Of a DNA stretch of 64,000 nt, positions 55,681-64,000 are shown one piece after another. The DNA is from Molossus alvarezi (Eukaryota > Chordata > Mammalia > Chiroptera > Molossidae). Under the pieces are notes generated by a model that made no database searches, was not told the origin of the DNA, and saw only the letters and a program-made list of their open reading frames with translations. Position 1 is the stretch's first letter; every line of letters starts with the position of its first letter. Where the stretch lies: positions 1,674,001 through 1,738,000 of the forward strand of contig CM073899.1 in NCBI GenBank assembly GCA_037176705.1. Direction: 5' to 3'. The position numbers were made by a program, and so were the translations under genes.

Positions 55681-56270
55681 ATATAAAAAAAATAAGATCT
55701 CTACCTCAAATCATAACCCATAACAATGAAAACCATGATAATTGACATATTTGCCTACACAAGAACTGGAAGTCTTTGCATGCCAACAGATTATGAATAA
55801 AAGCTTATAAATGTTGGTTTTAGTTACACAAAACGAGTAAGTCCTAGTGACCTGCACAGCATCCCCCTGGTTATCAACAGGACTGACTGTACTTGGAAAA
55901 CTTGTTAAGAGGATAAATCTCCTGTTAAATGTTCTTACTACAACAAAAACAACTTAATCCCATCTGTTTCAAAGTCGTGAATGTTCTCATGAAGTAAGAG
56001 AGTAACGAAACAATGAATAATAAATATCTAAGTATAACAAAATATCTAGTTCATGAACCAACAAAGCAATGCAAAAAGACAGAAACGAGGAGTCCCTTGA
56101 GCCCACAACTGAATAAAGGAAGCCCTAGATCTGCATGTTTGCTTTGTTCACTAGGAACAAGTGAGGAAAATGAGGTGGTGGTGTAGGTGGTTCAGGTGTG
56201 GCACAGAGGGGGTTTCTGGAGACAACAGTAGATGGAAAAATGTCATCATATGTATATCAAAACACTTTAA
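55681..56270. other. Unique AT-rich sequence, no gene seen
   Basis: Nothing recognised. Confidence 0.45.
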
Positions 56271-56279
56271 GTGATATTT

Positions 56280-56462
56280 AAAAATATGTTTTTATTGATA
56301 TTTTTAGAGAGAGAGGAGATAGAAATATATATGTGACAGAGAAACATTGATTGGCCGCCTCCTGTGCCCCCCACTGGGGATTGAGCCCACAACCCGGGCA
56401 GGTGCCCTGACTGGGAATCGAACTGGGTCCTCTCAGTCTCTGGGATGACACTCAGTCCGGGC
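56280..56462 (-). mobile_element. Ves SINE, subfamily A, diverged
   Basis: Minus-strand copy with ATTGATTGGCCGCCTCCTG, a reduced CCCCCCACTGGGGATTGAGC block and a shortened head. TSD TGATATTT lies at 56272-56279 and 56463-56470. CTCF-like sequence, minus strand, at 56364-56377 (13 of 14). Confidence 0.9.
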
Positions 56463-56470
56463 TGATATTT

Positions 56471-56967
56471 TTTGATCTAGTAAGTTTTCCTCCTAAAATT
56501 TACCCTAAGAAAATAATCATGGATGTGAATTAGAGCATTAATGTTTAACAGCAAACATACAACAAAATATAAACAACCCACATTTACAACCACAGAATAG
56601 TATTGAGGGACCTTAAGTCTATATGATGGGAATAGTTGTAGGTGTTAATAATTCAGAAGAATATATACTCCAGTCATCAGGGTGATTAAGATGATGGAAA
56701 TAAGTCGTTTATAAAATATTATGCATAGCATGATCCCCATGGAAAACTCTTGAGGGGTATATGCTGAAATATTAATAGTGATTATTTCTTGTTTGTAGCA
56801 TTATGAGTGATTTTTTTTATTGTGATTTTCTGTATTTCCCAAAATTTCTTAATCATTGCTTTAGTTTTATAATCAGAAGAAAGCTATCCAAAATTACTAA
56901 ATGTTACACAGAAAGGTGATAAAGTCAGACCGGTCCTTCTGCTTGCATTCCCTCATGTGAGCCTGCA
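56471..56967. other. Unique AT-rich sequence, no gene seen
   Basis: Nothing recognised. Confidence 0.45.
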
Positions 56968-57312
56968 TTTGCACATGTGTGCACACATGCACACACACAC
57001 ATATCCATGCACACACCCATGCGTGCACATGCACGCACACCCACCCACCCACGCACACCTACCCACCCACGCATGCATGCACACACCCCCATGTGCACAC
57101 CCATGCACACACACGCACACACAGGCACACCCCCATGCACCAACACACATGAGCACACACGCACACCCATGCATGTGCACACCCATGCACACAACACATG
57201 CGTGCACACATGCACACACCCATGCACACACACACCTATGTGTGTACACACACATGCACACACACATGCACACACACACATACACACACACACACTCGTG
57301 CACACACACCTC
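56968..57312 (+). repeat. CA-rich compound array
   Basis: About 345 bases of CACACA mixed with CATGCACAC, CACCCACC and GTGCACAC units. The frames of 80-165 codons across it (rich in H, T, C, V) are repeat artefacts. The alternating purine-pyrimidine pattern favours Z-DNA. Confidence 0.95.
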
Positions 57313-58124
57313 CCAGACAACAGATCTTGGCGTTTTGCAGCATCAGCTCTTCCAGCAGCTGTGAGTCAATCGGCTTCCAGAGCGGCTGCGTCTGTGGCAC
57401 ACGTGGAATGGTTGCTGGTGCCCAGCATCTGCCCCAGGCACACGGTGTCGTGGACCCTTGCTAGTACTTGGTGAAGAGGCTTGGTCTGCATGGCCAGATC
57501 TGCAATCAGGGATTCCCTTCAGCCCAGACCGGACTGGTCTCAAGCACCCAGAATACTACAGGCCGGGAGGACATTTTCTTCACTCTTTCTCCAGCTGCTC
57601 CCCGAGGAGTTCTCTGTCACTATCGATGGGTTTACAATTTTATGGACGTCAAGAAGTGGCGTTGCTGTGTGTTTACCATTCACTTCGTCATCCTCCTCCT
57701 GTTCCTTTGTTCCTCTCTTGCTCTCTGTTCTCTGTCCTTCCTTCCTCTCTCTCTCTGCCTCTCAGGTTGCCCTCCATAGCAGGTGTAACACTTGGCGTTG
57801 CCCAGTGACAGCCAGAGGACCAGACCTCCCCACGGCCTCAGGGAGCTCGGTGACTTGGGAGGTGGCTGGTGCTCAGAGCACAGCGTACTGTCGGAGTGTA
57901 GGTGCCTTCAGGAAACACGGATTCGTACTCTGCAAAGGCTGCACTGAATAGTCCTCCCAAGGACTCAGTGAGGGGCCAGTGAGACGTGTTTCCACAGAGT
58001 GACAGCAGCGGGGCGACTCCCCCACCCTCGACAGCCCCCGACTGCGGGCAAAACTTCCGGGGGCTATGACCAGTGTGCAAACCCTGTCCTCGCAAATTGA
58101 GGCTCTCTTTCCAATATGCTGCTA
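57313..58124. other. Unique sequence, no gene seen
   Basis: Three overlapping plus frames (57458-57951) are open. A good acceptor-like tract (CACTCTTTCTCCAG) ends near 57594 and is followed by codons for LLPEEFSV, a string common in TSPN/LamG domains, but the similarity stops there. Confidence 0.35.
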
Positions 58125-58470
58125 CAGACTAAACATTGTGTCCCCATCCCCAAGTCGACATGGGAACCCAAGCCCCAGTGGGCTGGGGTAAGGAGGTGGG
58201 GCCTCTGGGGGGGTGAGGAGGTCAGAAGGCAGCGATCTCTTTCATGGTATTAATTCCCTTCTGAACGGGACCCAAGGGGAAGCCCCGGCTCCTTCCCTCC
58301 TGTGAGGTTACTGTGACCACAGCCTCTGAGGACAGTTCCTCACCTACGCCGAGCCTGCCCACCTGGACCTTGGACTTCCTGGCCCCCAGACGGAGGAGCC
58401 GACGCCGTGGTATATGAGCACCAGCCTGTGGCGTTCTGTGATAGCAGCTCAGAGGGACTCGCATCCTGAG
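58125..58470 (+). mobile_element. MST-type MaLR LTR
   Basis: CTACAGACTAAACATTGTGT, CCCCAGTGGG, AGGAGGTGGGGCCTCTGG, CCTTCTGAACGGG, GCCTGCCCACCTGGACCTTG and GACTTCCTGGCCCCCAGA follow the MST LTR consensus in order, well diverged. Confidence 0.72.
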
Positions 58471-58610
58471 AGTGCCCGTCCCCATTGGTACCCTGCCCAG
58501 TGACAAACTTCTCTCCGTTCACCATTAACTGGACACAGGGGTGTCTCCCAGTCCCAACCCCAACCCTGGCGACTTATTTTAGTCTCACTGTGTTCTTTCT
58601 CTTGGTAGGC

Positions 58611-58662
58611 TTTAAAAAAACTGATTTTTATCATTGAAAGTATTACAGCTGTCCCCCTTTCT
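58611..58662 (-). mobile_element. Tiny L1 3' end fragment
   Basis: The reverse complement reads AAAGGGGGACAGCTGTAATA followed by CTTTCAATGATAAAAATC, the terminus of a bat-type L1 with its A tail. Only about 50 bases. Confidence 0.65.
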
Positions 58663-61402
58663 GTTTTCAAATATCATTCTTCAGGGAACATTGGGGTTTC
58701 TAGGGTGGTTAGAAGAGTAGCCTCGGCCTCTGCCCTGCTTCCCTCTGCTGCCCCCTGTGGATCCCCTTCCTCCTTTAGTCCGTGAAGCTCCGGGGGTGGG
58801 CTGCGCACGCGGCACTGGGACGGGAAGGTGCGCAGGGTTTTCACGTGGGCGCTCCCCCTGGAGCCAGGATGAGTTCAGGCCGCGCTCCCGGCCAGGGTTC
58901 AGACAGCAGCACACCCCGAAGGGAAGATAACGGGTGTGCTGACAGGGTTCAGATAGAAGAATGTTCTCACTTATTGAACTTGTCTCTCTAAGTGAGATAA
59001 AGTGGTCACGCTAATAGACAGTCCTGGTCTCTTCTCCCCGAGGCGCACGGGGACCATGCTGTAGAGACCAGGGAGAACGGTGGGCACAGGTGCCCTCCGA
59101 CGGCCGGCTGGGGACAGGCTGTCACAGTGAGGGGGCTTCACTCAGTGCCAGTGGCCCCACTCTCTCTGCCGAGGTCACACCCGAGACTCCAGAACCCACC
59201 CACTCGCCCCCGGGGTTGAGCATAGGAAGCTGAATGACAGTAGGGGGTACCGGGGTCTTGGCTTGGCTGTGCTGCAGCCCCCACAGGGGGGGCCGGTGTG
59301 GGAAGGCAGCGAGAAGCAGGCCTGGGACCAACGCTACTTCTCCTCCCAGTGCTCCTGCAGATGAATTCTCACCGCCATGGGTGTTCACTGCACTTGTGAG
59401 GGAGGCCCTCAGGGAGTGGACACGGCGTCTGGGACGATGTTCATAGCTCATGTTTTCGCTGTCATTCGCTTTGGCCCTCAGGGGCCTTCCTCTGCTCTAG
59501 GCATCCATGAACATCCCCGGGGCATCCGTGAGCTGGGGAAGAGATGTCAGGTTGTGGGATCCAAAGGAGGGGTTTACGTCTACCCTTGCAAACCGGGCCA
59601 GTCTTTGGATTAATGTTTCAAAGTTTAATTCTCTTTCAGCATGGGGACATTTTTGTTTGGCAAGCTGGGTCACTCAGTTTCAAATCAGGGGCATTTTGAT
59701 AGAAGAGGAGAAAGAACAGGGGGAGGGTCCCTGTTCCAGTCCTGAGGGGCTGAGGGAAGAAGGACGAGAGAGACAAGGTAGAGTGTGGTGTGGGCCTGTT
59801 TCTGTTCTTCAGACACCAGCCTAGCGGGTGGTGCGCCAGAGCACCAAGGGCGTCACCAAGTACAGGGGCGGCCTTCATCCCATCCTTGGCTCTGGGAGGA
59901 AGCTGCATGGTGCTTACACTGGAGCACGCACTCCCTGAGCACGCCCCTGGTCACGTGCCTGGTCACGTGACAGAAAGCCGCTGGCTGGCAGCACGGCCTG
60001 TTGGCTGTGGTCACAGGGTGCATGGTCGGTGCCAGGAAGGAGCAGGGTCAGCGTTAGAGCCCAGAACTGTCTCCAGCACCAGCCAGAGAGGATGAGGTAT
60101 TCTGTACCTGAAGCCTGAGCAGAAGCATGAGTCCGAGTGGAGAAGGACAGACCAGAAGTTCACCAGGGCAACTGTGCACTGCAGACCAGTTGCCCGATCA
60201 CAGGAATCCACACGCAGGAGTCGCAGCTGCCCCCTCGGGCCCTCGTCTAGAGCACGGGGGCCAGAGGCCTGACCTGCAGCACCGAGCATTTTTACCCGAG
60301 AGACTGAACATGTCCGTGTCCCCAAGGGCTCTTTTTGGGTATCAGACTGAACCTGAGATTGGAGTGTTTACTTACACCAACAACTGGGGCACAGGAGGAG
60401 GGATACGTTAGTTACAAAGTAACAGCCTGTATTGAAAATTTCTTGTGTAACAAACTTTCAGTTCTTTAGGTTACAGAATGAACACAGATCAGCCACTGCT
60501 GTTCGGGTGTTAATGGTTGACACTAGCTCACAGCTGACGTTCTGCAGTACTGTCTGCTTTCCATTTCCACATTTAAAATATAAATTCTGATTAAAGCCGA
60601 GACAGTTCAAGAGACCAAACTGTCTTCTCCATTGTTCCTCCCAGTTTCTCACACCTCAGCCCCGCCCCCACCTTCTAAGGTTTTAGCATTGAGATGGGCT
60701 TTCTAGGTCACAAAGGTGGGCTGGATGAAACTTCTTTCAGAGACCCACCTGGGTGGACACATGGTGCTCACGTTTTCTAGATGTGTCACATCATGGTGCA
60801 GGTGCTAACATCTGCCTGTCTGTGCCTGCCCCCCCCCCCTTTTTAATCTTTTCTCTTTCTCTTTTTAAAAGACAAGTGGTAAGAAATGATACTGCCTACC
60901 CATCTGAAGTTGTAAAGACTCCCCTGGTTTTCAAATTTGTAAAAAATGCAACTAAAGGATGTAAGGAAAGGTTGTCACACAGACCATTTGCACCTAGATG
61001 TTGCTTCCTTTGTGCGTGTCTGACTCCGCATGGTTCTTGGGGTTTCTGTCTCTCCAGGTCATGCTTTCTGGTTCTGAGACACACAGGTGCCGGTGGTCTG
61101 TGGATCCACCAACGGCGTCTGCATAGGAATGGGTGTTTTTTTCTGGCAGGATCCACTTGTTTCATGAGATTTTAAAGAGGAAGGAAACTGAGTAAATGGG
61201 AGAATTCTTGTTCTACTTTATATGTCAGCTTGGTTTTTGTCTCATTAAATCTTCCTTTTCTCCTTTCTCTTTATTCCCCGCTTCTTCCTCCCGTAACACA
61301 GGTAGGAAATACATCTTTATCAACCCAGAAAAATGTTGTTCTCTGATTATAACATAAAGGGGAAAAAATGAGAAAATTTTATATATATATTTACGAGTTG
61401 CT
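58663..61402. other. Unique sequence, no gene seen
   Basis: GC-rich to about 60.3 kb, then AT-richer. Many short frames on both strands but no protein family. Contains paired CACGTG sites at 59952-59971. Confidence 0.4.
59952..59971. promoter_or_regulatory. Tandem E-box with exact CLEAR palindrome
   Basis: CACGTG at 59952-59957 and again at 59964-59969, a 6-bp gap. The second is embedded in GTCACGTGAC (59962-59971), the TFEB/MiT-family CLEAR consensus. Tandem E-boxes 6-7 bp apart are also the preferred CLOCK:BMAL1 arrangement. Function is inferred from motif alone. Confidence 0.35.
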
Positions 61403-61637
61403 GCCCTGGCCAGTTTCTCAGTGGCTAGAGCGTCAGCCTGCAGACCAATGAGTCACGGCTTCGATTCCAGTCAAGGACAGGTCCCTCGGTTGTGGTTCAT
61501 CCCTGGCCCTGGTTGGGTCATGCGGGAGACAACCAGTCTATGTGTCCCTCTCACATCAGTGTTTCTCTCTCTCTCTCTCTCTCTCCCTCTGAAGACAAAT
61601 AGAAAAATATCCTCAGGTGAGGATTTAAAAAAAAAAA
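61403..61637 (+). mobile_element. Ves SINE, subfamily B
   Basis: Head GCCCTGGCCAGTTTCTCAGT, GCTAGAGCGTCAGCCTGCAG, box B-like GCTTCGATTCC, CT run, and an ATCCTCAGGTGAGGAT hairpin tail. GAGTTG on both sides (61395 and 61638) marks the TSD. Confidence 0.94.
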
Positions 61638-61652
61638 GAGTTGTTATGTGTT

Positions 61653-61885
61653 TGTTGTTGTTAATACTCACTTGAGGATTTTTTTTTAAAATTAATTTTT
61701 AGATAGAGTGGAAGGGAGGGAGAGAAAGAGAAACATAGATGTGAGAGAGACACATTGACTGGTTGCCTCCTGCATGACCCCGACTGGGGCCAGGATTGAA
61801 CCTGCAACCCAAGCATGTGGCCCTGACCCGACAGCCTTCGGTGCCCAGGCTGATTCTCTAACTGCTAAGCCCAACCAGCCAGGGC
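61653..61885 (-). mobile_element. Ves SINE, subfamily B, inverted neighbour
   Basis: Minus-strand copy from a tail with ACTCACTTGAGGAT to a head CTAAGCCCAACCAGCCAGGG. TSD TTATGTGTT lies at 61644-61652 and 61886-61894. It faces the previous SINE tail to tail with about 15 bp between. Confidence 0.93.
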
Positions 61886-61894
61886 TTATGTGTT

Positions 61895-63066
61895 CTTTCG
61901 TTTGTTATTTAACTACAGTTCATTAGCTATTATAAAGTAGACAGAATAAAAATAAAACTCATAAGATCAGCAACAAAATGCCTTTGGAATTTTCTTTTGA
62001 TTTTGAAAAGAAATATTAAAGAAAGACAATATATTGAAGAAATTGTTTTTCAGATGAAAATATTTTTCTGAATTTTAATAAATTATTTTGAAAACATTTA
62101 AATCATGCCTAAAGTAGACTATGTATATATCCTAAAATCTTACCACCAAAATTAATCACGATGAATCTTTTAGAAAAAGTTCTCTAAGGAATCTTTTGTG
62201 TTAGCACATAATTTAAAGTAAATGAGTCATCATATAAATTAGTATTTTGTGATTTTATGTTTCCCACTGAGTTATATATCATGGTCATTTCTCCATGAGA
62301 GAGAGGACCTAAACCATCATTTTTAATATGCAGACTTCAATTTATATTCATATGTCACAATTAATTTTACCCATTCCTGTTAAAATATACTTTAGTTTTA
62401 ACTAATTGTGCACTATTATAAATGATTATAACTAATGTTTTCATGTGTGGCTTTTCTCATATCTTTACATTTTTCATTTTAATTTTAAAACTCATCAGGC
62501 TCTATTTCAGACGTACAAAAACATGTGAAGGAAAATGGAGTGAACACACACAGGCCCACCCACCAAGCTCAGGACTTAGGGCCGAGTTGGGACCCCGGCG
62601 ATATCTTTATATAGTTGTCTAATTTTCAACTTCAGAGAAATTCCTAGAGACAGAATTTCTGCACAGTGAAATCATTGTTTGAATACGTTTTGTTTATTTG
62701 TACTTATGTGTTCAGGAAGTGTCAGGCCTGGTACGTGCTGGGGACTTGGCGTGGGTCCGGCGCAGGGAGATGATGGGCACAGCGCCTGTCCTTGCCGTCC
62801 GCAGGCAGATGACATGACGTAAGTGCAGGGTGCACAGGGCTGCGGTAGAGACAAGAACAGGGTACGGCAGGAGCGCAGGGAGTCCACCTTACCGGGATGG
62901 TCTGGAAGAAGTGATGAGATTGTGAACTGGGAACGAAGGCACACACTGAACACTCAACAGCAGGGCGGCATTTGCAAAGGGCAGGTCCCCGTGGGAAATT
63001 GTCCCTGGTCTCGTACGTCTGGGGTGTGGAGTTGAGAACAGGGAGGAAGAGGGCTTGAAAGAAGGT
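61895..63066. other. Unique AT-rich sequence, possible old L1 text
   Basis: No gene. 62320-62470 (TTTAATATGCAGACTTCAAT ... TTTTACCCATTCCTGTT ... CACTATTATAAATGATTATA) loosely follows an old antisense L1 ORF2 end, too diverged to call. 62700-62900 is GC-richer unique sequence. Confidence 0.35.
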
Positions 63067-63285
63067 GGATGGCTCTGGGCGCTTTCTCAGTGGTTAGGGT
63101 ATTGGCTGGAGGACCAAAGAGTTGCCGCTTCGATTCCCAGTCAAGGGACATACTTCGGTTGCGGGTTTGATCCTTGGCTCTATTAAGGTCATGAGGGAGG
63201 CAAACAATTGAGGTGTCTCTCTCACATTCACATTCCTCTTTTGCTGTCCCCCCCCCCCCAACGCTACTTAAAAAAATAATAATCA
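63067..63285 (+). mobile_element. Ves SINE, subfamily B, diverged
   Basis: GGCTCTGGGCGCTTTCTCAG, GTTAGGGTATTGGCTGGAGG, box B GCTTCGATTCCC, GACATACTTCGGTTGCGGGT, GTGTCTCTCTCACATTCACA, then a C run that replaces part of the CT run, and an A-rich tail. Confidence 0.87.
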
Positions 63286-63354
63286 GGAAACCGAACCTAG
63301 GACTCTCTGGTCTGCAGGCTGATGCTCTAACTGCTGAGACAAACCGGCCAGGGT
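63286..63354 (-). mobile_element. Ves SINE, subfamily B, head only
   Basis: The reverse complement reads CCCTGGCCGGTTTGTCTCAG, CAGTTAGAGCATCAGCCTGC, AGACCAGAGAGTCCTAGG and TTCGGTTTCCTG: the first 70 bases of a subfamily B SINE. It abuts the A-tail of the previous SINE directly, so the pair forms an inverted structure. The rest of the body is absent. Confidence 0.85.
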
Positions 63355-63499
63355 GAAATTTGTTTTTTAATGAAGTTACAATTACATGTTTGAAGGGAGG
63401 AGTTGTGGAGGGAGAGACTGAGGATCTCAGAAAAACCATTCTTGATATTTCACTGAGGACTGATAATGTCTGGTAGATAAGCTACATTTGTGGTTCTAG

Positions 63500-63590
63500 A
63501 CGAGGTCAGCTGGGACCTAGATGAAATCACAGACTCCTTGAGCCCACGGTTTCTTATCTGAACAATGGATATAATGAGTCATAAAATGCA
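63500..63590 (+). mobile_element. Possible MIR fragment
   Basis: CACGGTTTCTTATCTGAACA and ATGGATATAATGAGTC resemble the MIR core (CAGTTTCCTCATCTGTAAAA, TGGGGATAATAA). Diverged and short. Confidence 0.4.
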
Positions 63591-63654
63591 GCACATCAGA
63601 CAATGTAGGCCTAATCTATTATTATTTTTTTAAATGAGGTGAGAGACCAGCTCT

Positions 63655-63921
63655 TTATTTAAAAAAATTTTTTTTATCCTCACCTGAGGACATTTTTTTT
63701 TTTTTTGCATTTATCTTTAGATAGAGTGGGAGGGAGAGAGGGAAGAAGAGAGAGAGGAACATTGATGTGAGAGAGATACATCAACTGGTTTCCACCCACA
63801 CAACCCCAAACAGGGCCAGGGACAAGCTGCAACCAAAGTACATGCGGTTAGCAGGAACTGAACCCAGGACTCCCTGGTCCGCGGACCGATGCTCTAAATG
63901 CTGAGCCAAACTTGCCAGGGC
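63655..63921 (-). mobile_element. Ves SINE, subfamily B
   Basis: Minus-strand copy: TTTATCCTCACCTGAGGACA tail hairpin, GCATTTATCTTTAGATAGAG, GA run, GGGCCAGGGACAAGCTGCAA, box B complement GGAACTGAACCC and head TGAGCCAAACTTGCCAGGGC. The sequence beyond it to the window end is unique. Confidence 0.94.
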
Positions 63922-64000
63922 TATGCCTAATTTATAAATGACCCAATTGGTCAGATTTTTATGGAATATAAACATTCATTTTTCATCAAGTTAAGAAAAT

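Noticed and set aside
57458..57951. Overlapping plus ORFs with an LLPEEFSV string after a good acceptor-like tract
   Set aside because: The string resembles TSPN/LamG domains of collagens, but nothing before or after fits the domain and no donor follows.
58747..58765. CTCF-like CTGCTGCCCCCTGTGG
   Set aside because: One base is missing relative to the consensus spacing, so binding is doubtful.
62320..62470. Old antisense L1-like text
   Set aside because: Word order is suggestive but divergence is too high without an alignment.
794..63921. tRNA-like heads as real tRNA genes
   Set aside because: They have pol III boxes but lack a cloverleaf with intact anticodon arm, and each is followed by a SINE body and A-tail.

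Overview
The window is nuclear DNA from a placental mammal, almost certainly a vespertilionid bat or close relative. The diagnostic feature is about twenty copies of tRNA-derived Ves-type SINEs. Each has a tRNA-like head with pol III A and B boxes, a body with TGTGGGCCTGATCCCCAGT or a related variant, a CT-rich stretch and an A-rich tail. They occur in both orientations, often with clean target-site duplications (TSDs). Older mammal-wide repeats (MIR, MLT1/MST LTRs, an ERVL-type LTR, L1M 3' ends, a MER20-like hAT) form the background. I found no prokaryotic features, no complete protein-coding gene and no structural RNA gene.

Layout. 0-7 kb: mostly unique sequence with one SINE, a young truncated L1, a possible conserved block near 2.1-2.5 kb, a GC-rich patch at 4.4-4.8 kb and an old L1 3' end. 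7-10 kb: an old L1M copy broken by two SINEs and a short young L1, then a SINE-in-SINE nest. 11.0-17.4 kb: a full-length but dead L1 with tandem 5' UTR monomers, decayed ORF1 and ORF2, two SINE insertions and flanking 10-bp TSDs. 17.5-28 kb: unique DNA with a C-rich minisatellite, nested MaLR LTRs, a possible conserved element and one candidate small coding exon (27.16-27.26 kb). 28-45 kb: SINEs, MIRs, microsatellites, three GC-rich or strand-asymmetric minisatellites and a 310-bp Tc1/mariner-type (pogo/Tigger-like) inverted-repeat element. 45.7-49.8 kb: a 4-kb tandem array of about 66 units built on a GTAT/GCAT core. 50-64 kb: unique DNA, an ERVL-type LTR, an MST LTR, a CA-rich array, a CTCF-type motif, a tandem CACGTG site and clustered inverted SINEs.

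Reading as a whole: this is intergenic or long-intron DNA. The density of minisatellites (20.6, 32.9, 38.0, 41.2 and 45.7 kb) with strong strand asymmetry suggests a subtelomeric or recombination-active setting; that is inference. The very long minus-strand reading frames at 45.4-49.7 kb, and those over the 38.0 and 41.2 kb arrays, are repeat artefacts, not genes. All repeat-family names come from recalled consensus patterns, not a database search. I did not find a clearly new biological system. The best candidates for follow-up are the CTCF-like motif carried by Ves SINEs, the monomeric 5' UTR and apparent 3' transduction of the L1, the higher-order structure of the 4-kb array, and the candidate exon.
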